Part shown: positions 18,008 to 26,473 of the stretch, one piece after another
Position numbering within the stretch: position 1 is the stretch's first letter
Layout of the letters: every line of letters starts with the position of its first letter
Assembly: GCA_016794785.1 (NCBI GenBank)
Contig: JAEUHC010000006.1
Location: 124,001-188,000 of the forward strand
From: Opitutaceae bacterium
Lineage (GTDB): Bacteria > Verrucomicrobiota > Verrucomicrobiia > Opitutales > Opitutaceae
DNA length: 64,000 nucleotides
Reading direction: 5' to 3'
Program-made: the position numbers and the translations under genes
The notes under the pieces: model-generated
Told to the model about the DNA's origin: nothing
Seen by the model: only the letters and a program-made list of their open reading frames with translations
Database searches by the model: none

Positions 18008-19201
18008 ATGCTCGACTTCCTGCAGAACCTCACGGGGCGGAGCTCACCCGTGCCGCCGCCCGATACGGGCGATCCCACGCGGACGCTCGACGCGCTGCTC
18101 CGCACCGCAATCGCGGAGAACGCGAGTGACGTGCACTGCGAACCGAAGGAGGACGGCCTGCTCATCCGTTTCCGGCTCGACGGCGAAATGCGCGATCACA
18201 CGCGGCTCCCGCTCGCGCACCGCGACGCATTTCTGGCCCGCGGGAAAATCTTCGGCGGCATGGACATCACGGAGCGGCGACTGCCGCAGGATGGCCGGGC
18301 GGTGCTGCGCGACGGCGCGCGGCGATTTCATCTGCGGTTGAGCACGCTGCCGACGGTGCACGGTGAGAGCCTCGTCATCCGGCTGCTCGATCAGTCGATG
18401 CCCGCGCAAGCCTTCGAACGCCTCGGCTTCGCGCCGGAGCAATCCGCCGCGCTCGACGCGGCGCTGCACGGTCCGGCCGGTTTGATCTACCTCACCGGTC
18501 CGACCGGCTCTGGCAAGACGACCACGCTGCACTCGGCGCTGCATGCGCTCGATCACCACGGCCGCGTCATTCACACGCTGGAGGATCCGGTGGAGTATGA
18601 GTTCGCGGCCATCCGGCAGACGGAGATCCGCGAAAAAATCGGGCTCACGTTCGCCGCTTCGCTGCGCGCGCTTCTCCGCCAAAACCCGGATGTGCTGCTC
18701 GTCGGCGAGACGCGCGACGCGGAGACCGCGCAGCTCGCGGTTCGCGCGGCTCTCACCGGGCACCTGGTGCTTTCCACGCTGCACACGAACGATGCGCTCG
18801 CCGCTATCCCGCGCCTGCGCGACCTCGGCGTCGAGTCGTTCCTCCTCTCCGCCGCGTTGCGGCTCGTGGCAGCGCAGCGCCTCGTGCGGCGGCTCTGCCC
18901 CGACTGCAAGGCACCGCACCCGGATTCGCCGCGGCTCGCGGCGCACTACCTACTGCCAGATGCGCAGCTCTTCCGTGCCGTCGGGTGCGCCGCCTGTCGC
19001 GGACGCGGCTACCGCGGACGTCTCGCGATCCACGAGGTGATTCCCGCGGAAAAGTTCCTTCCGCTTATTTCAGCCGATGCGCCACTCGCCGAACTCGTCG
19101 CGCTCCGCGCGCGCGAAGGTCACGCGACCCTGTGGCAGCGCGGCCTCGCCGCCGCCGCGGTGGGGGAGACCACCGTCGACGAGGTCGCGCGCGTGCTCTG
19201 A
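18008..19201 (+). CDS. type IV pilus/type II secretion assembly ATPase (PilB/GspE family)
   Basis: A protein of 397 residues lacking the extra N1 domain of full PilB. The N2 region has NASDVHCEPKEDGLLIRFRL. Walker A is TGPTGSGKTTTLHS (about 165), the Asp box is HTLEDPVEYEF, Walker B is PDVLLVGETRDAETAQLAVR and the His box is GHLVLSTLHTNDA. A tetracysteine zinc site follows (CPDCK and CAACRGRGYRGR), diagnostic of GspE/PilB rather than PilT or VirB11. It powers pilin assembly via the PilC-like platform. Only two bases separate it from the secretin gene. This is the only ring ATPase of the VirB11/GspE superfamily here. Confidence 0.93.
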   Translation: MLDFLQNLTGRSSPVPPPDTGDPTRTLDALLRTAIAENASDVHCEPKEDGLLIRFRLDGEMRDHTRLPLAHRDAFLARGKIFGGMDITERRLPQDGRAVLRDGARRFHLRLSTLPTVHGESLVIRLLDQSMPAQAFERLGFAPEQSAALDAALHGPAGLIYLTGPTGSGKTTTLHSALHALDHHGRVIHTLEDPVEYEFAAIRQTEIREKIGLTFAASLRALLRQNPDVLLVGETRDAETAQLAVRAALTGHLVLSTLHTNDALAAIPRLRDLGVESFLLSAALRLVAAQRLVRRLCPDCKAPHPDSPRLAAHYLLPDAQLFRAVGCAACRGRGYRGRLAIHEVIPAEKFLPLISADAPLAELVALRAREGHATLWQRGLAAAAVGETTVDEVARVL

Positions 19202-19237
19202 TTTTCCGTTCAGGAAACCAAACCAAGAAGAACAACC

Positions 19238-19996
19238 ATGAAAAGACATCATCCGTCATCGTTCCGTCGCTCGCAGGGTTACTCCCTGCTCGAACTCGTC
19301 CTCGTTATTGCCGTTATCGCCGTGCTCGTCGGGCTGCTTCTGCCGAAGGGCTTCGATGCGCTCCGCAATGCGCGCGTGCAACAGGTCGAGAAAACCGTCG
19401 ATACACTAAAGACCGCGCTCACCGACTATCTCTCGATGGCCGGCGGCAATGGCAGCCTGCCGCGCACCGAAGGAACGGGCGTTCCCACGTCGGGCGCCGC
19501 GCTCACGGGTGCTATTGACGCAGCCAAAGGCAACGCGGCACGGCTCGATACCGTGCTGCTAGCCACCGGCAAGATCGAGAAGCCACTCGCACTGCGCATG
19601 GGCACTCAGGCGTTCACGTCAACCGGCACCGGCAATGAAGTCACGTGGAGCCAGGCCTCGCTCGCCTTCGTGATGACACCGGACGCCGCACCCCAACGCA
19701 ACTGGTCCACGGTCACGCGCGTTGAAGCGCGCACGGCCAACCCGGCGCTGGCGCCTTCGGCCGCACTCGGCGCGAACTTCCGGCTCGATGGCGCGACGAA
19801 CATCTCCGCGAACTATGTCGTTGCCTACCTCGTGATCCCCGCGTGTCCCGCGCGGGACGCCTACGAGCTGGCGCTCGCGATGAACGGAGCGCAGCTCGCG
19901 CCCGTCGAAGGCGCCGCGTCGGACACCGGCCTTGTCGCCTACGCCGCGCCCGCCAACGGCGTGACGGACGTCTACATCTACCTGACCGCACTCTGA
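19238..19996 (+). CDS. type IV major-pilin-like protein
   Basis: A protein of 252 residues with a class III prepilin leader (KRHHPSSFRRSQG, then YSLLELVLVIAVIAVLVGLL), with Glu at mature position 5 and the long N-terminal helix. The rest is a predicted alpha-beta pilin head. Two prepilin genes occur in this operon; this one is shorter and follows the ATPase by 36 bases, so it is the better candidate for the shaft subunit (inference). AAACCAAACCAAGAAG upstream provides only a weak ribosome-binding site. Confidence 0.8.
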   Translation: MKRHHPSSFRRSQGYSLLELVLVIAVIAVLVGLLLPKGFDALRNARVQQVEKTVDTLKTALTDYLSMAGGNGSLPRTEGTGVPTSGAALTGAIDAAKGNAARLDTVLLATGKIEKPLALRMGTQAFTSTGTGNEVTWSQASLAFVMTPDAAPQRNWSTVTRVEARTANPALAPSAALGANFRLDGATNISANYVVAYLVIPACPARDAYELALAMNGAQLAPVEGAASDTGLVAYAAPANGVTDVYIYLTAL

Positions 19997-19998
19997 GC

Positions 19999-21207
19999 AT
20001 GACGACCACCGTCCTTCTCTGCGGCACGGCGTGGTGGCTGCCGCAACGGCCCGAGCCCGTGACCTTCGCCTACCGCGAGGCGGCGGCGGCGGTCCTCGTC
20101 GGCGCGCTCGCCGGCGATGGGCCGCGGCGGTTGCGGCTGATTTACCATCCGGAGGGTTTCGCGAGCACCGCGACACCTTGCCCGCACGTCCCGCGCCGCA
20201 CGCTCGGGCTCGCCTTGCAGGAGCAGTTTCCCGGACTCGACACGGAGGATCTCGCCTGGAGTCACGAGCCGATCCTGCGGATCGGGGAGGGCTTCGCGAC
20301 GGTGATCCATCGCGAGTCCGATCCGTGGCTCGTGGGCCTCGTCGCGCAGCTCGCCACCGCCGGCATCGAAATCGAATCGGCGTGGCCGCTTGCGACCTGG
20401 CTGAGCGCGCTGCCCGAAGAATGGAGCGAATCCGGAGGCACCACGGTGCTCGCCGTCATCGGCGACCAGGCGTGCGCCTACCGCCACGCGGCGGGCGGCG
20501 TGCGCCACGTGGAGCAGTGGCCGGGCGCGGCTTCCGGCGCGCCCGAGGCGTGGCTGCGCGATATTCTCGCGCGCGAGACCGACGAACCCGTGCTCGTCGT
20601 CACGGCGAACGCACCGTCGATCGAGCGGTTTGCCTCGGCAGGCCAGACGACTGTGCAGCGGCATCTGCCGCTGCCCGAGGCGCTGACCTGGGCGGCGACC
20701 CTCCCGCGAAAACACCCGGCGCAACTGCTGCCGGAGCCGCCGCTGTTCACGCCGAACCGCGCGGCCTTCGCGGCCAGCGTCGCCTTGCTCGCGCTTGGGG
20801 CCGCGTCGTTCGCACCATGGATGCGGGCGCACCTCGCCGCACCCGCGGATGTCGCCGCCCTGCGGGCTCGCGAGGGCGTGCTTCGCGCCGAAATCGCCCA
20901 CCTGCGCGCGAACGCAACGGAGATCGACGCCCTGCGCGCCGGCCTCGCCCAACGCACGGCGCCCTTCGCCGGGCCGCTCTTGCGTCGCATCGCGGCGACC
21001 GTTCCGCCCGAGATCACGTTGACGGTGCTCGAGGCCACGCCCGATGCCGTCGAGGCGCGGGGTTATGTCGCGCCCGGCGCACCCGAGGGCGCACTGGAGC
21101 GCTGGCGAACCCTGCTGTCCCCGCCGGGCACGGCGCTGCTCTTCCACGCCGAAACGCCTGCCAACCGAGCGGCGCCGTTCCGACTGCGCGGCAACTCCGT
21201 TCCATGA
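19999..21207 (+). CDS. PilM-PilN/GspL-like inner-membrane assembly protein
   Basis: A protein of 402 residues. The N-terminal about 255 residues form an alpha/beta region like an actin-like cytoplasmic PilM/GspL domain (TLGLALQEQFPGLDTEDLAW; STVLAVIGDQAC-like strands). A single membrane helix follows at about 253-275 (FAASVALLALGAASFAP), then a coiled coil (LRAREGVLRAEIAHLRANAT) and a small PilN-type domain with VPPEITLTVLEA. This is the layout of GspL or a PilM-PilN fusion. It starts two bases after the pilin stop and overlaps the next gene by ATGA. The assignment is structural and moderately secure. Confidence 0.65.
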   Translation: MTTTVLLCGTAWWLPQRPEPVTFAYREAAAAVLVGALAGDGPRRLRLIYHPEGFASTATPCPHVPRRTLGLALQEQFPGLDTEDLAWSHEPILRIGEGFATVIHRESDPWLVGLVAQLATAGIEIESAWPLATWLSALPEEWSESGGTTVLAVIGDQACAYRHAAGGVRHVEQWPGAASGAPEAWLRDILARETDEPVLVVTANAPSIERFASAGQTTVQRHLPLPEALTWAATLPRKHPAQLLPEPPLFTPNRAAFAASVALLALGAASFAPWMRAHLAAPADVAALRAREGVLRAEIAHLRANATEIDALRAGLAQRTAPFAGPLLRRIAATVPPEITLTVLEATPDAVEARGYVAPGAPEGALERWRTLLSPPGTALLFHAETPANRAAPFRLRGNSVP

Positions 21208-21902
21208 AGCAAAAACTCTCGCGCCTCGGCCGCTTCGTTCTGGCGGCGGCTTGCATCGCCGCCGCCGTAGGCGTCGGCATTCCGCGTTGCTTCCCGGTTC
21301 CGCACACCTCGGCGGCGGGATTGGCCGCGCTCCACGAAGAGCGGGACCGGCTCGCCCCGAATACCGATGCGCAACGCGACACACTGCTGAATCAACTTGC
21401 CGCGCGCGTCGGGCCACCCTCGGGAGAAACGCGGCTCGCGGAGTTTCAGCGGCGCCTCGGCCCGGATTGGCAGTGGTCGGAGACCGCGGACGGCCGCCAA
21501 CTTGTCGCGGCGCTTTCACCTGGGCGCTGTCGGTGGGACGCGTTGCTCGCGGCCGTGGAGCGCATCGAGCGCGAGCCTGGGCTGATCATCGAACGCCTCG
21601 ACCTTGCGGCCAGCGGCTCCGGACCGGCGCGACGCTTCACGCGCCTGGTCATCACGACGCGCATCCTGCGCCCGCCGGTGCGCACCCGAGCCAACCCGGA
21701 GCGGGCCGCTGCGCTGTCTGCCCGCTCCCGGTTGGCGGGGCCGGGGTTGGCGGACCCGGCCGGAAAGGTCGCGCGTTTCCGCCTGCGCTCCGCCCGCCGT
21801 CCGCGGACTCCCGGACGGCCTCCGCTGCGGCGTCTCCGCGCGACCCTTCCGGCTCCGGCCGCCCGCAGCGCACTTTCAGTCCAAAACCAACGCACACCAT
21901 GA
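21204..21902 (+). CDS. PilO/GspM-like inner-membrane protein
   Basis: A protein of 232 residues: basic N-terminus, one membrane helix (about 12-26, VLAAACIAAAVGVGI), a short coiled-coil stretch (LAALHEERDRLAPNTDAQRD) and a small ferredoxin-like domain with ALLAAVERIEREPGLIIERL. It resembles PilO or GspM, which pair with PilN/GspL. The last about 60 residues are Arg- and Pro-rich low-complexity sequence, which is odd and may be a drifted C-terminus. ATGA overlaps occur on both sides. Position after the PilM/N-like gene is the main support. Confidence 0.55.
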   Translation: MKQKLSRLGRFVLAAACIAAAVGVGIPRCFPVPHTSAAGLAALHEERDRLAPNTDAQRDTLLNQLAARVGPPSGETRLAEFQRRLGPDWQWSETADGRQLVAALSPGRCRWDALLAAVERIEREPGLIIERLDLAASGSGPARRFTRLVITTRILRPPVRTRANPERAAALSARSRLAGPGLADPAGKVARFRLRSARRPRTPGRPPLRRLRATLPAPAARSALSVQNQRTP

Positions 21903-22129
21903 TCACCATCAACCTCACGCTCCCGGCGTCTGTTTACGCCACCTACGCCGACGCGGCCGAAGAACTCAACCGCCGCTTCGGCCAGACCGACCCGAAACTC
22001 GAGGCGAAGACGCTCATTGCCTTCACGCTCGCGCGCTACGACAGCGCCGACGTGTGCGGGCACTTCGACCTCGCGCTGCGCATCGCCCGCTCCGAGGCGA
22101 AGCCGCTGCCGAATCCCGTCCTGCGATAG
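21899..22129 (+). CDS. small hypothetical protein, operon-coupled
   Basis: A protein of 76 residues starting MITINLTLPASVYATYADAA, a short beta strand followed by helices. It resembles the size and start of the 65-residue protein at 22957 (QTHLTLLLDDRVLQRYARAA), so the two may be related small proteins with a strand-helix-helix plan. That plan could bind DNA, but no family is recognised. It is coupled to the preceding gene by ATGA. Confidence 0.55.
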   Translation: MITINLTLPASVYATYADAAEELNRRFGQTDPKLEAKTLIAFTLARYDSADVCGHFDLALRIARSEAKPLPNPVLR

Positions 22130-22211
22130 CATTTCCGAGCGGAATCGTCCGCTCCGTGCCACCGCCGGGCCGCACGTTCTTCGTGCCCGGCATTTCAAAC
22201 CAACCGCCATC

Positions 22212-22676
22212 ATGGCCCTCAAAGACAAACCGATCGTATCCGCCGACGCCGCCAAGCCGCCGGCCGAAACTCCGCCCGCCAAGCCCGAGACCAACGGCAC
22301 GCGCCCCGCGCCGCGCGTGAACGAGGAAATCGACAAGCAGCTCAACGCCTACATCGACGCGAACAAGGAAGCGTTCGACCGCTACACCAAGCTCGTGCAG
22401 GAGAATCCCGAGCGCGCCGCGCGCACGCTCATGCTCAAGGATATGCAGGCGCACAAGGCGTCGCAGCGCCTCGTCGAGAAGCAACTGCCCGCCGCCGTCG
22501 AATGGTATGACAAGCAGAAGCCCGAGGTGAAAAAGAGCATCGACGAGCGTGTCGCCAAGGCCTCGCCGTTCGACCGCGACGGGGAATTCGTCCGCGCGGT
22601 CGTGCGCGAGCGCAACTGGCAGAACCGGCTGCCGCTCGCGCAGACACCCCGCATGGCGGCCGGCGCGCGGCCGTGA
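22212..22676 (+). CDS. hypothetical charged helical protein
   Basis: A protein of 154 residues with a Pro/Ala/Lys-rich disordered N-terminus (to about residue 38), then highly charged helices (NEEIDKQLNAYIDANKEAFD; LPAAVEWYDKQKPEVKKSID). No signal peptide or membrane segment. It lies 82 bases after the preceding small gene and overlaps the next GTG start by GTGA. No family is recognised. Its place at the end of the secretion operon suggests an accessory cytoplasmic role, which is inference. Confidence 0.6.
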   Translation: MALKDKPIVSADAAKPPAETPPAKPETNGTRPAPRVNEEIDKQLNAYIDANKEAFDRYTKLVQENPERAARTLMLKDMQAHKASQRLVEKQLPAAVEWYDKQKPEVKKSIDERVAKASPFDRDGEFVRAVVRERNWQNRLPLAQTPRMAAGARP

Positions 22677-22972
22677 CGGCCAATCCCGCCACGCGCCGGC
22701 AGATCCACGATCACCTCGGGCAGGCGGAGTTCTCGCTCAAAGTGGCGGGCAACTTCGAGTGCCTGGCAAACACGCCCGCGGGCGCTGCCGTCCAAGCGGC
22801 GCTCGCGCAGGTGCAGCGGGCGCGCGAGTGGGTGCGCACGGAGCTCGAGGTGAGCGCCCATGCGCCGCCGTTCCCGCGCCCGCTGCACGAGGACTATCCC
22901 GATGTGCGGCGGCCGCGCATCAGCGCGATCCCGCCACGGAGCAAACCGAATCCATCATGCAAACCCACCTGA
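22673..22972 (+). CDS. hypothetical small protein
   Basis: A protein of 99 residues starting at GTG 22673, which overlaps the previous stop. The first about 65 residues are helical (RRQIHDHLGQAEFSLKVAGN; VQAALAQVQRAREWVRTEL). The tail is Pro-rich and reads into the start of the next gene over 16 bases. I recognise no family. The coupling at both ends supports expression. Confidence 0.5.
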   Translation: MTANPATRRQIHDHLGQAEFSLKVAGNFECLANTPAGAAVQAALAQVQRAREWVRTELEVSAHAPPFPRPLHEDYPDVRRPRISAIPPRSKPNPSCKPT

Positions 22973-23154
22973 CCCTTCTCCTCGACGACCGGGTGCTCCA
23001 GCGCTACGCGCGCGCCGCCCGGCGGCTGCGCCGCACGCTCGGCAGCGGGGCGCCGACGACCGAGCAGTTGATCGCGCACGAGCTTTCGGACCGCGAGGGC
23101 GACCTGATCGTGGCGGATTATTTCGAGACGCGAGAGCGGCGGCGCCGGAAATGA
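22957..23154 (+). CDS. small hypothetical protein, strand-helix-helix plan
   Basis: A protein of 65 residues (MQTHLTLLLDDRVLQRYARA, then GAPTTEQLIAHELSDREGDL). It shares general form with the 76-residue protein at 21899. It overlaps both neighbours: 16 bases with the gene before and ATGA with the gene after. No family is recognised; a ribbon-helix-helix-like antitoxin for the following protein is possible but not shown. Confidence 0.5.
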   Translation: MQTHLTLLLDDRVLQRYARAARRLRRTLGSGAPTTEQLIAHELSDREGDLIVADYFETRERRRRK

Positions 23155-23753
23155 GCGAGGCGGCCGGAATGCCCGCCGGTCCGTCGCGTGCATCGGCGGG
23201 CCTTCGCGTGGAGGCGGCTCCGTTGTGGCGCTCGCTGCTCTATCGCGAGCCCACGGCGGAGCGCATCGCGACCCTCGACCGTTGGCTCCGCGCGAATCCC
23301 GGCGCGTGGGTGCGGCTGTTTCACGGCACCGACGCGGCGCTCCCGGTGCTGCGCGAGGGACTGAAACCCACGGGCGAAACGCGAAGGAATTCGCTGCAAT
23401 CGCGCTCGGGCTTCGTCTCGTTTTCGATTTATCCGGGCCACGCGGAAGTCTTCGCGCGTCTGGCGCATCCGGGTCGGGCGCTCGCCGTGTATGGCGTCGA
23501 CTTTCGCGTGGGTGAGCTCGTGCCCGACCTGGACCAGTTGCGCAACCAGCGGCTCTGGGCTCAGCGCGCGGTGCGCGATACGCTGGCCCACTGCCTCGCG
23601 TTCGGACACGGCGCGCAGGTGCGCGGGGTGGTGGCGGCGGAGCGCTTGTTCGTCGTGCGGCAGAGCCCTTCAGCGGAGCGGATGTCCGCCGGGGAGTTGC
23701 CTCGGACGGCACCGAGCGTTCGGGAACGCCCGCCGGGCATGCGACTGTTTTAG
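23151..23753 (+). CDS. ADP-ribosyltransferase-like protein at end of secretion operon
   Basis: A protein of 200 residues. The core has WVRLFHGTDAALPVLREGLK, then RSGFVSFSIYPGHAEVFARL. This order (FHGT, then a helix ending in GLK, then a strand with SFS and a helix with AEVFA) resembles the ART fold of RNA 2'-phosphotransferase, DarT-like and other ADP-ribosyltransferases. The catalytic set cannot be confirmed by eye. The gene shares ATGA with the small protein before it, so the pair could be effector or toxin plus small partner (inference). The C-terminal motif SAERMSAGELPR...MRLF recurs in decayed form near 26.2 kb. Confidence 0.5.
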   Translation: MSEAAGMPAGPSRASAGLRVEAAPLWRSLLYREPTAERIATLDRWLRANPGAWVRLFHGTDAALPVLREGLKPTGETRRNSLQSRSGFVSFSIYPGHAEVFARLAHPGRALAVYGVDFRVGELVPDLDQLRNQRLWAQRAVRDTLAHCLAFGHGAQVRGVVAAERLFVVRQSPSAERMSAGELPRTAPSVRERPPGMRLF

Positions 23754-23991
23754 ACCGGTTGGTCGCTCGAGGACGAAATCCCCTGCGTTTCCGCCGTCAT
23801 GAAGCACGGTCGGCACGCAAAAACTCGATAAGCTCGAAGCCGGGCACAGATTACTACAACGATAAATGTTTCTCGTCCGGCGGGCCTAAGCCCACTTCAC
23901 GACTGCTAAGGGGGCGGCGTATTGCGCCGGCTAAGTCGGCCGTCATGCAAATTTTCAGAAATCGCGTCACGAGCCCCTGAGTCTTTCCCGT

Positions 23992-25245
23992 TCACCGAAA
24001 TTCTGAGTTATCGCCACCCCGACCGATTCGCGCCGCTCGCTCCAGCAGAAACGCGCGCACGGCCGCATCGGACGAGAGTCCGCTCGCGCGCCGATATGCC
24101 GCGCGCGCCGCATCAGCTCGACGCATCCGCTCCAGCACGTGCGCGCGCGTCGCCCAAAACGCCTGATACTCCGCTACTGAGCCCGCGTCCAATCCGTCCA
24201 AAATCGTGAGCGCGGCTGCGGGCTCGCCCGCCTGCGCCATCGCCGCCGCGTAGCTCACCCGCGCCCCGATCGTCGGTGTCCAGCACACGAGCGCGCCGTG
24301 CAACCGCGCTACCGCCGCCCAGTTTGTCCGGCCCGTAAACAACCGCTGCGCGTGCACCGATTGGATCGCCGCCTCAAGTTGAAAACGACCAGGCCGCCGG
24401 GCACGGCTCGCCTCGGTCAGCACTTCTTCCGCCTCCGTCACAAGCGGCCGCGACCACTTGGCCACATCCTGTTCTGCCAGCGGCACGAACCGCCCGTCCG
24501 CGTCCCGCCTGGCTGCCTGCCGCGATTCGCAAAACAAAATCAGCGCCAACAGTCCCTTCGCCTCCGCTTCCGCCGGCAGTAGTTGCGCCGTCACCCGCGC
24601 GAGCCGCAACGCCTCCTCCACAAGTCCGCGCTGCCCGGGATCGATGCCCACCGCATTCTCCCAGCCCGTCCCATATGCCGCATAAATCGCCGCCAGCACC
24701 GCCTCCAGTCGCTCCGGCAGTTCCGCGGCCTCAGGCACCGCAAAAGCGATCCCGGCATCCCGGATTTTTCCCTTCGCCCGCACCAGCCGCTGGCCCATCG
24801 CCGCCGGCGCCATCAAGAACGCCGACGCAATCCGCGCCGCGTCCAGGCCCAGCACGGCCTGCAAAATCAGCGGAGTGCGCGCCGCCGCGTCGATCGCCGG
24901 GTGCGCGCAGATGAACAGGAGTTTCAGCCGCTCGTCGGGAAACTCTTTCGACTCATTCGCCATCGTCGCCGCCTCCTCGATGATCGACTCGATCGCGCTC
25001 TCCGCCGCCGCCCGGACCTTCCGGTGCCGCGCCGCATCGATTAGCCTCCGCCGCGCCGCCGCCAGCAGCCAAGCCTCGGGTTTCTCCGGCACGCCATCGC
25101 GCGGCCACGTCGCCAGCGCCGCGCGCAGCGCCTCGCTCAACGCGTCCTCCGCGCCCGCCACATCGCGCGAGCGCGCCGCGAGGTAAGCCACGAGGCGGCC
25201 AAACGAGGTCCGCACCACCGTCTCAACCGCCGTCGTGGCTTCCAT
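23992..25245 (-). CDS. ECF RNA polymerase sigma factor with C-terminal extension (ECF42-like)
   Basis: A protein of 417 residues. The sigma region 2 is LVAYLAARSRDVAGAEDALS through EKPEAWLLAAARRRLIDAAR, and the region 4 is short (LGLDAARIASAFLMAPAAMG). A C-terminal domain of about 220 residues follows, with TPR-like helices and YAAYGTGWENAVGID. This layout is known for ECF42 sigma factors (SigJ-like, formerly annotated DUF6596), which are encoded beside a YCII/DGPF protein, as here. The large C-terminal domain is thought to regulate activity in place of an anti-sigma factor. It starts 15 bases after the YCII gene stop. Confidence 0.9.
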   Translation of the reverse strand: MEATTAVETVVRTSFGRLVAYLAARSRDVAGAEDALSEALRAALATWPRDGVPEKPEAWLLAAARRRLIDAARHRKVRAAAESAIESIIEEAATMANESKEFPDERLKLLFICAHPAIDAAARTPLILQAVLGLDAARIASAFLMAPAAMGQRLVRAKGKIRDAGIAFAVPEAAELPERLEAVLAAIYAAYGTGWENAVGIDPGQRGLVEEALRLARVTAQLLPAEAEAKGLLALILFCESRQAARRDADGRFVPLAEQDVAKWSRPLVTEAEEVLTEASRARRPGRFQLEAAIQSVHAQRLFTGRTNWAAVARLHGALVCWTPTIGARVSYAAAMAQAGEPAAALTILDGLDAGSVAEYQAFWATRAHVLERMRRADAARAAYRRASGLSSDAAVRAFLLERAARIGRGGDNSEFR

Positions 25246-25260
25246 CCGCGGGTCGCAGTC

Positions 25261-25623
25261 TTACTTCCTCGGCGGCAAAACCAAAACCGGCCGCACCTCG
25301 ACCGCGCCGCCGCTCGCCGCCGGACACCGCGCCGCCCACTGGAGCGCCGTGTCGAGATCAGGCACGTTGATCACATAAAAACCTCCGAATTGCTCCTTCG
25401 TGTCGGCATACGGTCCGTCCTGCACGTGCCGCTGTCCGTCGCGGATGCGCAAGGTCGTGGCCGTGTGCGGCGGTTGCAGCGGCGCCCCGCTCACAATGAT
25501 TCCGGCTTTCTCCACCGACTCGACGTAGGCACCCCACGCGCCCCAGTAGGGACCGGCCAACACAGGATCGTTGGCCTTCGCCTTTTCGGACTCGGTTTCA
25601 CAAAACAAAAGCATGTATTCCAT
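25261..25623 (-). CDS. YCII/DGPF-domain protein partnered with ECF sigma factor
   Basis: A protein of 120 residues, MEYMLLFCETESE then GAYVESVEKAGIIVSGAPLQ, with the signature DGPYADTKEQFGGFYVINVP of the DGPF branch of YCII-related proteins. These are small dimeric proteins found next to ECF42 sigma genes; their biochemical activity is not established. I took the ATG at 25623, which gives the common MxYMLL start, rather than the longer open frame to 25737. It is the promoter-proximal gene of the pair. Confidence 0.9.
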   Translation of the reverse strand: MEYMLLFCETESEKAKANDPVLAGPYWGAWGAYVESVEKAGIIVSGAPLQPPHTATTLRIRDGQRHVQDGPYADTKEQFGGFYVINVPDLDTALQWAARCPAASGGAVEVRPVLVLPPRK

Positions 25624-26119
25624 GGGAGTAATAATTTCGGACGTTTTTATTTTTCGGTTGGGAATCGTGTTGGTTTCGCGGCGCCGGCAGCAGATTGGGC
25701 CCTTCAGAGTCGAACCCCATCGCATCGCCGTTGCCAATCGGGATTCAGAGAAAGATCGTAAAGGCTTCTGCGCGCAGCGCCGTGGCGCCCGCGAGGCCGA
25801 TGAGCAGCGCTGCCATTCGCAGCGCCGCGCGGAGTGGGTTTCCAGTGAGTTTCATGGATCGTAGGGAGCTCTGTCGTTGGATTTTGGCGCGAAGACATTC
25901 TGCGCCTTCACCCCGATGACGGCCCACTTCGATGGATTTCGACATTTGCCGGAGGAAATTTTTTGATCGTCGGCAAAGCAATGCGTCCCGGGTTCGGAAG
26001 CGGTTGCCGTCGGAGACTCATCGGGCGCGATGTTTCGAGATCGGGGAGCCGTTGAAAATCGCGGTCGATGCTACGGGAGCGGCCCGCGAATGCGAAGGTG
26101 CGCTCGCCGCACTCGCGGG
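25624..26119. other. stretch without a supported gene
   Basis: No frame here shows convincing coding character. A minus-strand frame ending at 25745 holds a short signal-peptide-like segment (RMAALLIGLAGATALRAEAF) and then stops, perhaps a truncated secreted protein. Between the sigma operon and the decayed fragment downstream it looks like degraded sequence. Confidence 0.4.
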
Positions 26120-26242
26120 CCGATCCCCGGTGTTTGGGTTTTCGGCGTGCGGGCGATTCAGTCGGCCGAGCGGAAGGCCGCGGGTGAACTGCCGCGCAAC
26201 GTCACGACCGCGAGGGGAGAAGCACCTGTGATGAGACTGTTT
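26120..26242 (+). pseudogene. decayed C-terminal fragment of the ADP-ribosyltransferase-like gene
   Basis: One frame reads VWVFGVRAIQSAERKAAGEL, then PR, then about ten residues, then MRLF. The protein at 23151-23753 ends ERLFVVRQSPSAERMSAGEL, then PR, then about ten residues, then MRLF. The agreement over some 35 residues, with the same spacing to MRLF, implies a partial copy of the same gene end. No matching upstream domain is present, and the frame runs on past MRLF. It is a remnant, left by duplication or by loss of most of a second copy. Confidence 0.55.
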
Positions 26243-26473
26243 AGGGAAAGGGGACTTCTGCCCCCGCGCCGGTTCGCCAAGGCTCGCACACGAGTCAAGG
26301 CGGGACGAGCCCGCCTTCCCGGCCGCTCGCTTCCCCCTCCGACGCGGGCACGAGGCCCGCGTCTCGGCGCGAGCGGCCGTGACTTCGTGTGCGGCCCGGA
26401 ACCGGGCGCGGGAGCACCGCCGATCCCCCGGAAGGTCTCCGGGGAAGCGCACTGCGACCGCGCCGCACTCGCC

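Noticed and set aside
18008..19201. Assignment of the ring ATPase as VirB11
   Set aside because: The tetracysteine zinc site and the neighbouring secretin, platform and pilin genes point to GspE/PilB.
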